Positions 36,531 through 44,387 of a DNA stretch of 64,000 bases are shown here, piece by piece. Both the position numbers and the translations under genes were made by a program. Positions within the stretch are counted from its first letter, which is position 1, and each line of letters opens with the position of its first letter. The stretch spans positions 1 through 64,000 of the forward strand of contig JAHDVK010000009.1 of the NCBI GenBank assembly GCA_023384675.1, given 5' to 3'. The notes beneath the pieces are model-generated. The model was given only the letters and a program-made list of their open reading frames with translations, was not told the origin of the DNA and did not search any database. This DNA comes from Bryobacteraceae bacterium (lineage in GTDB: Bacteria; Acidobacteriota; Terriglobia; Bryobacterales; Bryobacteraceae).

Positions 36531-37396
36531 GTCGACCTTCACCTTGGCGGTCATGTGGGGAGTGTTCACCCAGGCCGAGCACGCGACCGGGTCCGATCCG
36601 CAGCGCGGGAGCACGTGTTACGCCGTCCCCTGCAGCTCCCCGGACGTGTTGGCCCAGCGGAAGCGGGACAGTTCCTGGGATTGCCCATGAAGAACCCGCT
36701 CCCATAATCATGGGGCATGGGCATGCGGGGTCGTTGGCGTCCACCTCGGCCGCTTCTCGCTCTGCTGCTTATCCAGGACGAGAATCTGTAGGAGGGCCAC
36801 CCGTATGGAAGGCTGCTTTACGATTTGATGGCGGCTGCACGCTGGGCAGCAAGGAAGAAGAGATAGCTGCGCGCGCTGTGCCCATACCCCGCATAGCAGT
36901 TTTGCTCAACGTTGCGAGGGTCTCCTTTCCAGAGGGGTGCAAGCGATTGAGAACCAGTAATGCATGGGAATGTCAGGCAACCAATGCGCCCACTTGTAAC
37001 TTATGGATTCTGAATGCGTACGCGTTTCGTTAACCGCAGGTCGCAGGTTCGATCCCGGCGGGTGAAGTGCATACCAATTGAGCCGCCAGTAGGCTCTCTG
37101 ACTGATTGTCAGCCAGCCCGATCCTCTCGAGTCCTGATCCGGAAAGCGCTGGACACGATGTGTGCTCCTCGCAATCCAAGCTGAGCCGATCCTTCAGCCG
37201 CGTTTCCAGTGTATCTGGCCCGTTGTCCCCACCCGGTGTCCTGTTCCGCGGCTTGGTTCCTATCGGTTCGCGGCGACTGGCGCATCTTCAGGTTGTTTCG
37301 CGAAGGTATGTTCTTCGCGCACATACAAACCCTACCTACTTGAAGCCGCGGTGGAGGGATCTACCGCGGTGATGACGAAGAAAGGGACAACTCAAG
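36531..37396. other. Intergenic region with a tRNA 3' fragment
   Basis: About 870 bases without a credible gene. It contains the tRNA-like 3' fragment at 37026-37064. Short frames on both strands lack domain-like features. Confidence 0.45.
37026..37064 (+). other. tRNA 3'-half-like fragment, possible att remnant
   Basis: The 39 bases begin at an anticodon-loop-like TTCGTTA and run through CCGCAGGTCGCAGG, a T loop TTCGATC and CCGGCGGGTG. They match the fragment at 8028 at 35 of 39 positions in the same orientation. The T stem here has one mismatch and the acceptor end has decayed, with no CCA. A complete 5' half is absent. Confidence 0.5.
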
Positions 37397-37996
37397 ATGA
37401 TGAACAAAGCGACTTTTGTGCTTTCGCTGGCTCTTTTCCTGCCGGCGGGGCTTCTGGCGGATGACACCCAATGCACTGGCGTGCTGACGGGGTCTCATGA
37501 AGACGTGGAGGTGCCGCAGGGCGCGATCTGCGATCTGCGGAACGCCTGGGTGGACGGCAACGTGAAGGTGAGCCGGAACGGCGCCATCACCATTTCCGGC
37601 AGGACCTATATCAAGGGCAACGTCCAAAGCGAGGAAGGCGGCCGGTATGTGCGCATCGCTGGCCCAGGAGTGACCATCGGCGGCAACGTCCAGATCAAGT
37701 ACGCCTGGGAGGCAAGCAGCATTCAGTCGGGCGTGCAAATCCGGGGCAACCTGCAGTATGTGGAGAATCCCGGTTTCCTGAACGTGAGTGAAGCGTTCAT
37801 TCGCGGTGATCTGCAGCCTTTCAAGAACACGGGCGGCTCGCTGCTCACCGACAACACGACTGGCCGGGTCGCTGCGCCGTTCGAAAAGAGAATAAGAGCC
37901 TGCGTCGAAATTGGATTCGAGCGCTATACCGTGACTTCAAGCAGTACGATCGCGCTTCCCTGCCTGATCAGACCCGGTTCGAGCACCGCGGCATAG
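37397..37996 (+). CDS. Small secreted protein with bactofilin-like/beta-helix repeats
   Basis: The 199-residue frame has a signal peptide (ATFVLSLALFLPAGLLADD). It then has successive short strands with a recurrent GNV/GNL/GDL element (DGNVKVSRNGAITISGRTYI, KGNVQSE, GGNVQIKY, RGNLQYVE, RGDLQPFKN). This suggests a right-handed helical beta fold. The last 40 or so residues (from about PFEKRIR) look unlike the repeats and overlap the 3' end of the convergent MOSC gene by 73 bp, so the C-terminus may have been altered by a frameshift or rearrangement. Function unknown. Confidence 0.6.
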   Translation: MMNKATFVLSLALFLPAGLLADDTQCTGVLTGSHEDVEVPQGAICDLRNAWVDGNVKVSRNGAITISGRTYIKGNVQSEEGGRYVRIAGPGVTIGGNVQIKYAWEASSIQSGVQIRGNLQYVENPGFLNVSEAFIRGDLQPFKNTGGSLLTDNTTGRVAAPFEKRIRACVEIGFERYTVTSSSTIALPCLIRPGSSTAA

Positions 37997-38427
37997 AAAC
38001 CGCCTCTGGCCCAACAAGGCGACGACGGATCCCCCTGCTTTGCCCGCGTGTCATAGAGCAGCGGCTGAATGCGCCGGTCTGCCAGGTTGTACACGTCCAG
38101 CGTGGCGCACGGCTGGCGCAGTTTCGTGAGTTCGATCACCGCCGCTCCGGCGCGCAGCCGCATCCCTGAGCGGAGCTGGCGGAAATCCACATCGGCCACC
38201 GTCAGGTTCTCGCCCAAGGTGCCGGGACCGACTGGAAACCCCGCCCGGCGCAACTCCTCCAAGTCTTCCAGCGATACCAGCAACAACGCCTGCAGCGCTC
38301 CGCCATGATACTTCTTATTGCGCTGATCGTCGCCTTCCAGCCCGAGCGGCCCCGCATAGCTTTCAGGCACGGCCAGCTTCGGTACGCCGCCGCGCGAGAT
38401 GCTGACCTGATGAATTCTTCCCCTCAT
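37924..38427 (-). CDS. MOSC-domain protein
   Basis: The 167-residue protein covers the MOSC domain: GDDQRNKKYHGGALQALLL, LGENLTV and the conserved cysteine in LTKLRQPCATLD. MOSC domains handle molybdenum cofactor sulfur or bind Moco-linked substrates (YiiM-like proteins detoxify hydroxylated bases). The ATG at 38427 has GAGG six bases upstream; an ATG at 38433 is the alternative. It converges on and overlaps the secreted repeat gene. Confidence 0.85.
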   Translation of the reverse strand: MRGRIHQVSISRGGVPKLAVPESYAGPLGLEGDDQRNKKYHGGALQALLLVSLEDLEELRRAGFPVGPGTLGENLTVADVDFRQLRSGMRLRAGAAVIELTKLRQPCATLDVYNLADRRIQPLLYDTRAKQGDPSSPCWARGGFYAAVLEPGLIRQGSAIVLLEVTV

Positions 38428-38763
38428 CGCCATACCTCATCGTAGCGGGCGCGCCGGCAATCTGGCTGCACCGCGAAGCATAAAGTGGCAATGCGGGATG
38501 CCAGAAGTCCTTGCACATCATCCGTGGAGTCTTGGGCCGATTACCTCGTTCGGAAACATGAAGAGGCGGTTGGCCCAAAGTTGGACGAGCGCAAACACAT
38601 CGGCAGACCACGAGGGCCCGTCTTGGTCCCTTTCCGTGAACGCCATACCGTCAGCAGGGATCATCCGGCCGGATCTGCACATCTCAGCGTAGGGCGTTTT
38701 CAATCAACCTGATGCCGAACGGCCGAGCGGCTAACTGCGGGTCATTAGGAGCCGAAACGCACA
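38428..38763. other. Intergenic, no gene seen
   Basis: About 340 bases between the MOSC gene and the BlaI promoter. I see no gene-like frame, RNA or terminator. Confidence 0.4.
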
Positions 38764-38783
38764 TCAACTATTTTTATAGTTGA
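38764..38783. promoter_or_regulatory. Putative BlaI operator
   Basis: A perfect palindrome TCAACTAT-TTTT-ATAGTTGA overlaps the -35 box of the blaI-like promoter, the usual arrangement for BlaI/MecI self-repression. Binding is inferred from position. Confidence 0.6.
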
Positions 38784-38808
38784 CAGTTGCGCCCAGGGCG
38801 AGTAATCT
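38780..38808 (+). promoter_or_regulatory. Promoter of the BlaI/M56 operon, nearly leaderless
   Basis: TTGACA (38780-38785), a 17-base spacer and a weak TAATCT (38803-38808) lie only nine bases before the ATG at 38818. Transcription would start within about three bases of the start codon, and there is no ribosome site. Confidence 0.45.
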
Positions 38809-38817
38809 ACTTCCAGG

Positions 38818-39210
38818 ATGGCGCGGCCCAAGAAGGCTTCTCAGTCGCTTACACCGCTGGAACTCAAGATCATGCAGGTGCTTTGGTCTGAAGGTCCCAG
38901 CAATGTGCAAGCTGTTCACGCGAAGATCGAGACTGGCCTCGCCTTCACCACCGTGCAGACGGTGCTAAACGTCCTCTACCAGAAGGGACGCGTTCGCCGC
39001 AAACTCCTGGGACGTGCCTACGAGTATCGGCCCGTCGAATCGAAAGACTCGGTACTCGGTCAGGCAGTCCGCGATATGGTCCGGCGTATGTTTGGGGGAT
39101 CGTCCGAAGATCTCGTGATGAGCCTGGTAAAGACACGCCAAATCGATCCGGCAACCCTGGCTCGCCTGAGCAAGCGGCTCAAGACGGCGGAAGAAGGCGA
39201 ACCTGAATGA
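38818..39210 (+). CDS. BlaI/MecI/CopY-family repressor
   Basis: The 130-residue winged-helix protein has the family motifs LTPLELKIMQVLWSEG, FTTVQTVLNVLYQKGRVRRK and GRAYEYRPV, and a C-terminal dimerisation helix region (SLVKTRQIDPATLARLSKRL). In this family the dimer is inactivated by proteolysis triggered by an adjacent M56 sensor. The stop overlaps the M56 start as ATGA, so the two are coupled. A perfect palindrome sits in its promoter. Confidence 0.92.
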   Translation: MARPKKASQSLTPLELKIMQVLWSEGPSNVQAVHAKIETGLAFTTVQTVLNVLYQKGRVRRKLLGRAYEYRPVESKDSVLGQAVRDMVRRMFGGSSEDLVMSLVKTRQIDPATLARLSKRLKTAEEGEPE

Positions 39211-40442
39211 GCAACATTCCGTTATCTCTGACCTCGTATGCCATCAATGCCGTGTGGCAACTTCCGCTGCTACTTGCCGCCGGGTGGTGCCTCTCCCGGT
39301 GGCTGAAAAAGGCGGGTCCCGAGCTACAGCACAGGATCTGGATCTCCGTCTTGGTCGTTGCGGCTCTCGCGCCTGCTGTCCCCATATTCCGCTCCTACTT
39401 TGCGCAGCCGGCATCGAGCGCTAACAGCAACGTGCCTCCTCCCGCCATGCCTTCCTCTCTTCCAGGCCGCGGCATGGAGCTCATCAGTCCCGGCATCGTT
39501 CTTTCACCAACCGCGATTCACTTCATCTCCGCGTTTTATGTGGCCTCTCTCCTGCTTTTCTCGATCCGTCTATGCGCGCAGATTCGCAGCACATCCGCGC
39601 TCGTCGCCAGAGCGGGCCCGGCGCCAATGGAACCGGAGTACGCAGCGATGTGGGACAAGTCGAAAGTGCGATTCTCGATCCGAACGGCCACCCTGCTGCG
39701 CTCGAATGACGTTTCCGGACCCGTGACCGCCGGGTTCCGGCATCCAGTCGTCATACTTCCAGCGGCTTTCTTCGGCGCACATTCGCAAACGGAGTTCCTT
39801 GCCGCCGTCGCGCACGAGTGCGCGCACGTCCGGCGCGATGACTACCGGAAGAATTTATTCTATGAGGTCATTGCCCTGGCTACGGCGTTTCATCCCGCGA
39901 CGTGGTTCATCAAGTCTCAGATCGCCCAAACCCGTGAAATGGTCTGCGACCGAATGGCCGCGGAGCAGTTCTCCGATCGGCGAGCCTACGGACAATGCTT
40001 GCTTCAACTCGCCTCGAAAATGCCGCCGGCAGCGTCATCCGCGGCCTTTCACACGATAGGAATGTTTGACAAAGATGTCTTGGAAAGGAGAATTATGACG
40101 CTCATGACCTCCCCGCCGCGAGTAACTGGGATTCGCCGTTACTTGCTCGGCGGGACTGCAGTGGTGCTTCTATCCATTTGTGCCGGTGTGACCGGGTCAT
40201 TCAGCCAGCCCGTCGCCGCGCAAACCCCGAAACAACCGCAATCCGCCATGAAGCAGGAAAGCGGCCCCAATCTCGACTGCACCTATTACGACAAGAGCGC
40301 CGGGTTCCCGGGAACCTGCGGTCGCGATCAGCAGGACAACGCTAAGTTCGTATGCTACAAAAACCAGGACCCCACGATCAGCCAACTTCAAATCGGGTGC
40401 GAGTGGAAAGTCTTGAGGGCGGAGCAAGCCAAGCAGAAGTAG
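39207..40442 (+). CDS. M56 (BlaR1-type) membrane metallopeptidase sensor
   Basis: The 411-residue protein has N-terminal membrane helices (about 10-30, 45-62 and 100-122). The zinc motif is HECAH (His203-His207), within FLAAVAHECAHVRRDDY, with the downstream EMVCDRMAAE acid. A further helix at about 310-330 is followed by a short exported tail of about 75 residues. The tail has four cysteines (DCTYYD, TCGRD, VCYKN, GCEWK) and no penicillin-binding sensor domain. It should cleave the BlaI-like repressor in response to an envelope signal other than a beta-lactam. It is translationally coupled to the repressor. Confidence 0.88.
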   Translation: MSNIPLSLTSYAINAVWQLPLLLAAGWCLSRWLKKAGPELQHRIWISVLVVAALAPAVPIFRSYFAQPASSANSNVPPPAMPSSLPGRGMELISPGIVLSPTAIHFISAFYVASLLLFSIRLCAQIRSTSALVARAGPAPMEPEYAAMWDKSKVRFSIRTATLLRSNDVSGPVTAGFRHPVVILPAAFFGAHSQTEFLAAVAHECAHVRRDDYRKNLFYEVIALATAFHPATWFIKSQIAQTREMVCDRMAAEQFSDRRAYGQCLLQLASKMPPAASSAAFHTIGMFDKDVLERRIMTLMTSPPRVTGIRRYLLGGTAVVLLSICAGVTGSFSQPVAAQTPKQPQSAMKQESGPNLDCTYYDKSAGFPGTCGRDQQDNAKFVCYKNQDPTISQLQIGCEWKVLRAEQAKQK

Positions 40443-40719
40443 CTTCTCGACTGCCAGCTCACCGCAGGGCCCCCGGCTGCAGCAACCTCACGATCCACAG
40501 ACTCCCCGGCCCCCAAAGTCGAACCGACGCAAGTTGATCCGGGTCTGGGAAGTCGGCTGCTCCATGGTTCGCGTATGGTCGACTGATCGGAAGCAGTCCG
40601 CATGAGCGAGTAGCCCCCGCTCGTGGACCTGCCCGCGAGAGCCGTTTCAGCCAGTCGCTAAATCCCGGGTTGAACCCCTCCCGCGTCGAACCGCGGCCGA
40701 TCTGTGGCTGGACCCGGTC

Positions 40720-41478
40720 TTACTTCGATCCCGCCAAACTCGCGTGCCGGAACAGCAGACCCGCCGTGGCGAATATCAGCACGAACCCGCCATGCATCAC
40801 TCCGACGTTCCAGACAGGCCCCGCCGGCGTGTCCGAAAACAGCACCTGGGTAATCACCCACGCCACCGCGAGCGACGCCGCCATCGCGAATAGCGCGCGC
40901 GCCATTCCTCGAGCCTCCAGCCGCGCCAGTCCGGCCCCGGCGGCCCCCACCGCGAGCACGCCGAAGTACACCAGATTCACCGGATTTTCCGTTTCCGACA
41001 TATGGACCATCGTGGCCCACCCCAGGACGAACCCCGCCACCAGCGCCAGTCCGACGGCCGCCTTGTACGCCCACGCGCTCATCCTCCTGGCGATCAGCGC
41101 ATAGGCCATCCCTGTTCCGAAGAACAGGACGTAGGTGAACACGAACGCGCCCGGGCCCCAGTTCCATCCCTCCACTACTTGCGATGACACCAGCGGCACC
41201 ATCAGCAAGCCCAACGCCACCAGCGCCACGCGCAGCACGGTCTTTTGCATTTGTGTCATCTGAGCTGTGTTCTCCCTGACGATTCCCCGCGATGTCTCGA
41301 AAAAGATCCACAGGACGAGGCCGAACAGGCTTCGCCTGGCGTTCCGGCGCTCGCGGCACAGGTCGTGAAAGGTCTGTGTCATCGACCCGCCAAACCGCTC
41401 ACGGAACGGCCGCGGATAGAGCCGCAACAGCTTCGAATACCATGCCTGGTAGCGCCGGCCCGCGGCATTAGTGTCCAT
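40720..41478 (-). CDS. Permease-prefix-type membrane protein
   Basis: The 252-residue protein starts with the amphipathic segment YSKLLRLYPRPFRERFGGSM, like the prefix of Acidobacteria FtsX-like permeases. It then has about seven hydrophobic helices but no MacB/FtsX core. It is encoded directly after a PadR regulator with an 11-bp overlap, the usual partnership for these proteins. Substrate and function are unknown. It may be a divergent member of the regulator/membrane-protein pair family. Confidence 0.7.
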   Translation of the reverse strand: MDTNAAGRRYQAWYSKLLRLYPRPFRERFGGSMTQTFHDLCRERRNARRSLFGLVLWIFFETSRGIVRENTAQMTQMQKTVLRVALVALGLLMVPLVSSQVVEGWNWGPGAFVFTYVLFFGTGMAYALIARRMSAWAYKAAVGLALVAGFVLGWATMVHMSETENPVNLVYFGVLAVGAAGAGLARLEARGMARALFAMAASLAVAWVITQVLFSDTPAGPVWNVGVMHGGFVLIFATAGLLFRHASLAGSK

Positions 41479-41815
41479 GCGCCAGACGTCCTTCCGCCAC
41501 CTCCACCACGCCGCGATATCGCATCAGCTCCGCTGCCAGCGCCGCCCGCCCGGCGCCCGTGAGCTTGTAATAGATCCGTCGCTCATCGTCCATCTCCGGA
41601 TCGACGCGCTTATCGCATTCACGGATCAGCCCCGCCTCCATCATCCGCTTGATCGAGCCGTAGAGCGTCCCCGGGCCCATTGTGACTTTGCCCTGCGAGT
41701 CCGCCTCCGCCTGTTTCATGATTCCGTAGCCGTGCCGCTCCCCCGTCGAAAGCGCCAGCAGGATGTGCAGCACGGCGGGGGTCAGCGGAGCCTGCGCCGT
41801 GGTCTTCGGGGCCAT
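41468..41815 (-). CDS. PadR-family transcriptional regulator
   Basis: The 115-residue winged-helix protein has LTPAVLHILLALSTGERHGYG, MGPGTLYGSIKRMMEAGLI and RRIYYKLTGAGRAAL, the hallmarks of the short PadR class. It overlaps the downstream membrane-protein gene by 11 bp. The promoter has a perfect palindrome in the spacer, pointing to autorepression, and the start codon is placed at the predicted transcription start. Confidence 0.92.
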   Translation of the reverse strand: MAPKTTAQAPLTPAVLHILLALSTGERHGYGIMKQAEADSQGKVTMGPGTLYGSIKRMMEAGLIRECDKRVDPEMDDERRIYYKLTGAGRAALAAELMRYRGVVEVAEGRLAHGH

Positions 41816-41821
41816 GTTTGG

Positions 41822-41850
41822 ATACTATATCCGTTACGGATATATGTCAA
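41822..41850 (-). promoter_or_regulatory. PadR promoter, predicted leaderless
   Basis: On the minus strand TTGACA (41845-41850), 17 bases, then TAGTAT (41822-41827). Only six bases (CCAAAC) separate the -10 box from the ATG at 41815, so the mRNA should begin at or next to the start codon. There is no room for a ribosome site. Confidence 0.65.
41826..41844. promoter_or_regulatory. Putative PadR operator
   Basis: A perfect 19-bp palindrome TATATCCGT-T-ACGGATATA fills the spacer between the -35 and -10 boxes. A bound PadR dimer would exclude RNA polymerase. The pairing of site and protein is inferred from position and from the ATAT-ended palindromes typical of PadR sites. Confidence 0.7.
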
Positions 41851-42114
41851 GCCCGAATGAGTGACTGGGGCGTGTCGGAATGAACCAAATTCTGAGGAAA
41901 AATCAACAACTTAAGGACCGAGACTCGCTTGTGAGTTGTTGATTATACCTGGGTCAATATTTACTTCCGACAGGCTCGGATACTGTACCCACGACCCTGG
42001 TGACACGGGTCTTTAACCTGGGTCTTCCGGTGCTCGAGGGCTCAAGCCGGAGTCTGACGCCCCGGTCGCGTGCACCTGTTGCCGGGTGCTCCGAAGTGTC
42101 AGGGCCGGACTGAA

Positions 42115-42492
42115 TCAGGGCAGGACGATTTTCCAGGCGTCATCTTCTTGTCTGAGTCTGTAGGTCACGGTCTCGCTGTTGTGGTTGGCAAAGTGGAATT
42201 TCGCGGCGACCGTCGCTGAGTCCCCATCGATTGCCTCGGAGACGATTTCGATCCTGTCAAGCCCCCCCTCTTCGGCCCAGCCAGAGGAATAGACGCCGGC
42301 GAACATGCCCACCCCGACCTGGTCGTCACTTACGACGAAGGCCTCCAAGTCCTTCGGTTTGCCCTCACGGATCAGTTCCATTGCGGCAATCAGGCGCTCT
42401 GACGGAGTCTGTGCGCTGCGGGGTCCTGAGCAACCGCAGGCGGCCAAGCAAATTACCGCCAGCACGATGACTGGAATTCTGACTAAGTACAT
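42115..42492 (-). CDS. Small lipoprotein, DUF4878-like
   Basis: The 125-residue protein has a lipoprotein signal peptide with lipobox LAAC (Cys19). A single compact domain follows (residues about 30-125) with SERLIAAMELIREGKPKDLE, DSATVAAKFHFANHNSETVT and the terminal DDAWKIVLP. That pattern is typical of DUF4878/NTF2-like lipoproteins. The start at 42492 is supported by a GGAGGAGGG ribosome site. It stands alone; function unknown. Confidence 0.7.
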   Translation of the reverse strand: MYLVRIPVIVLAVICLAACGCSGPRSAQTPSERLIAAMELIREGKPKDLEAFVVSDDQVGVGMFAGVYSSGWAEEGGLDRIEIVSEAIDGDSATVAAKFHFANHNSETVTYRLRQEDDAWKIVLP

Positions 42493-42739
42493 GATCCCTC
42501 CTCCCTTGGGTCTTCTCAGGCAAACTCCGTCGGAGCGACATGCTGGCAAACACTGGCCACCACGTCCCGGAGTTGTACTAAAACAGGTTAGTGCGTGCTC
42601 GGTTCGCAGTCAACCTGCACTCTACTGTTCTCTAGCCGAACGAGGCCCTCGTCCGTAACGCGCCAACTCGGAACTCTGGTCGCCACGGAGTGCCGTTACT
42701 GCTCCGGACCAATCACGGGCAACCCGGGATGGTAATACA

Positions 42740-42988
42740 TTGGAAATACGGAGTGTGACCAGGGTAAAGAAGTTGACCAAGCACGGAAACAGCCTGGCGC
42801 TGGTGATTGACCGGCCGATTTTGGACCTCCTCCGTATCGACAGCGACACGCCGCTCGACATCAGTACGGACGGAGAACGGCTGGTGGTTTCGCCTGCGAA
42901 GCCTTCCCCGCGGCGGAAGAAGTTCGAAGAGGCCCAGAAAGCAGCCCATAAGCGGTACGGCAAGGCGTTTAAAAGGCTGGCCGGGTAG
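42740..42988 (+). CDS. AbrB/MazE-type antitoxin
   Basis: The 77-82-residue protein has the swapped-hairpin AbrB fold signature: RVKKLTKHGNSLALVID, LLRIDSDTPLDIS and GERLVVSP. A basic C-terminal tail (PRRKKFEEAQKAAHKRYGK) normally wraps the toxin. The start is uncertain: TTG at 42740 or GTG at 42755. It is followed 16 bp later by a truncated Doc toxin fragment, so it is an antitoxin that has lost its partner. Confidence 0.75.
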   Translation: MEIRSVTRVKKLTKHGNSLALVIDRPILDLLRIDSDTPLDISTDGERLVVSPAKPSPRRKKFEEAQKAAHKRYGKAFKRLAG

Positions 42989-43004
42989 GCGGCGCCTGTT
43001 CGCC

Positions 43005-43097
43005 ATGGAGCCGCAGTTCCTCACGCTGGAAGAAGTTCGAGAGATCCGTCAACAATTAGTCGAGATCTACAGTGGCACACCGGGGGTGCGCGATCGC
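43005..43097 (+). pseudogene. Truncated Doc (Fic-fold) toxin fragment
   Basis: From the ATG at 43005 the frame reads MEPQFLTLEEVREIRQQLVE then IYSGTPGVRDR. This matches the first 31 residues of Doc family toxins (FLTLxEVxxIHxxQIxxYGGSxGxRDxG). The similarity ends abruptly where a decayed PadR gene on the other strand begins, and the Fic catalytic motif is missing. Confidence 0.6.
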
Positions 43098-43411
43098 CGG
43101 CGTGAGTTTGGCGTACTCCCGGGTTTCGACGGCGAGTTGTTTGCGGCCGGCCACGGTGAGCTTATAGATCGTCGCCCGGTGGTTCTTCGAAGTCACGTCC
43201 CAGGCGCCGTCGATTCAGCCGTATAGCTCCAACCGCTGAAGAGCGGGGCACAGCGAGCCCTCCTCGATGAGGAGCTCATTGCCGGATGATTGTTGAACAA
43301 AGCGAACAATGCCGTTCCGTGGAGCTCGCGTTGCGACAGCGTCCGCAGAATGCGCATGTCCAGCGAACCGGGTAGCGAATCGTTCTTCTTGCCCTCGCGC
43401 CGGATACGCAT
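43080..43411 (-). pseudogene. Frameshifted, nonsense-interrupted PadR gene
   Basis: On the minus strand the frame begins KKNDSLPGSLDMRILRTLSQ and RELHG, like long-type PadR proteins. The match then shifts to another frame (VRFVQQSSGNELLIEEGSLC, PALQRLELYG). It hits an in-frame TGA where a Trp is expected and continues as IDGAWDVTSKNHRATIYKLT and VAGRKQLAVE. One frameshift and one stop inactivate it. Its 3' end meets the Doc fragment. Confidence 0.7.
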
Positions 43412-43570
43412 CGCTGGGGCGCGGATCGAGTGCCGACGTCAACGGCCACCCGGCCACAGCAGAGAGTAGGACATGATACGGCCAAGTGGCGCCCGGCGCA
43501 TCGTTTTTCCGGTGGCGTCGCTGAAGCGGCTAAGCTTGCTGGTCGATCCCATCGGCGTTACTCTTGCTTA

Positions 43571-44119
43571 ATGCGACCGCTCCGATATTCCATCAACGTG
43601 ACATTGGACGGATGCTGCGATCATCGTGCAATACCCGCGGACGAAGAGTTGCATCGCCACGCGATCGAGAACATCGAACAGGCCGATGCCCTCCTCTTTG
43701 GCCGGGTGACGTACGAAATGATGGAGGCAGCGTTTCGGCCGCCGGCAGGGACGGAAGGGAGGCCTGAACGGATGGAGCCCTTCGCCCGGACGATTGACGC
43801 CGCGAAGAAGTACGTCGTGTCGAGCACCCTGGCCCGGGTCGATTGGAACGCCGAGCTCGTGCATGGAGACCTTGGGAAGGCCGTTCAGCAGCTCAAGCAG
43901 GAGCCGGGCAAGGGACTGTTCATGGGAGGAGTTAAGCTCCCGCTGGCATTGGCGGAGTTGGGATTGATCGATGAGTACGAGTTCGTAGTGCACCCCAGGC
44001 TGGTAGGCCACGGGCCGACGCTGTTCGCGGGGCTATCGAGGTACGTGGACCTAAGGCTCGTGAGCCGGCTGGAGTTCGGCTCGGGGGCGGTGTCGATGCG
44101 GTATGAGCCGAAAAGGTAG
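43571..44119 (+). CDS. RibD C-terminal / dihydrofolate-reductase-like protein
   Basis: The 182-residue protein has the DHFR-like fold of the RibD C-terminal family: MRPLRYSINVTLDGCCDH at the start, DALLFGRVTYEMM, YVVSSTLARVDWNAELVHGD and GKGLFMGGVKLPLALAELGL. Members are NADPH-dependent reductases of mostly unknown substrate. The ATG at 43571 fits the family N-terminus; the frame is open upstream without homology. No operon partner. Confidence 0.85.
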   Translation: MRPLRYSINVTLDGCCDHRAIPADEELHRHAIENIEQADALLFGRVTYEMMEAAFRPPAGTEGRPERMEPFARTIDAAKKYVVSSTLARVDWNAELVHGDLGKAVQQLKQEPGKGLFMGGVKLPLALAELGLIDEYEFVVHPRLVGHGPTLFAGLSRYVDLRLVSRLEFGSGAVSMRYEPKR

Positions 44120-44387
44120 CCATTGGGCTTGCTCCGCACCGGAATCAAACCTGGGCAGGCGGTTTCGGGGAGAGTGCGCTCAATCAATTCGATTCGCCAA
44201 TCGCGATGGCGCCTGGGGCGTAGTTGCCGAGGAGAAAGTCAAAGGTGCTGGATTCAGCAGGTATTTTCAACGGTGATGGGACTGCGTCCCCCTCCTGGTG
44301 CGTTGGGGCTGGGGGCTCAATGAGTTCGTCTGGTGTCACCGAATCCCCTGCTTTACGCAAGTAAATACCAGTTGGGAGAATTGCAGA

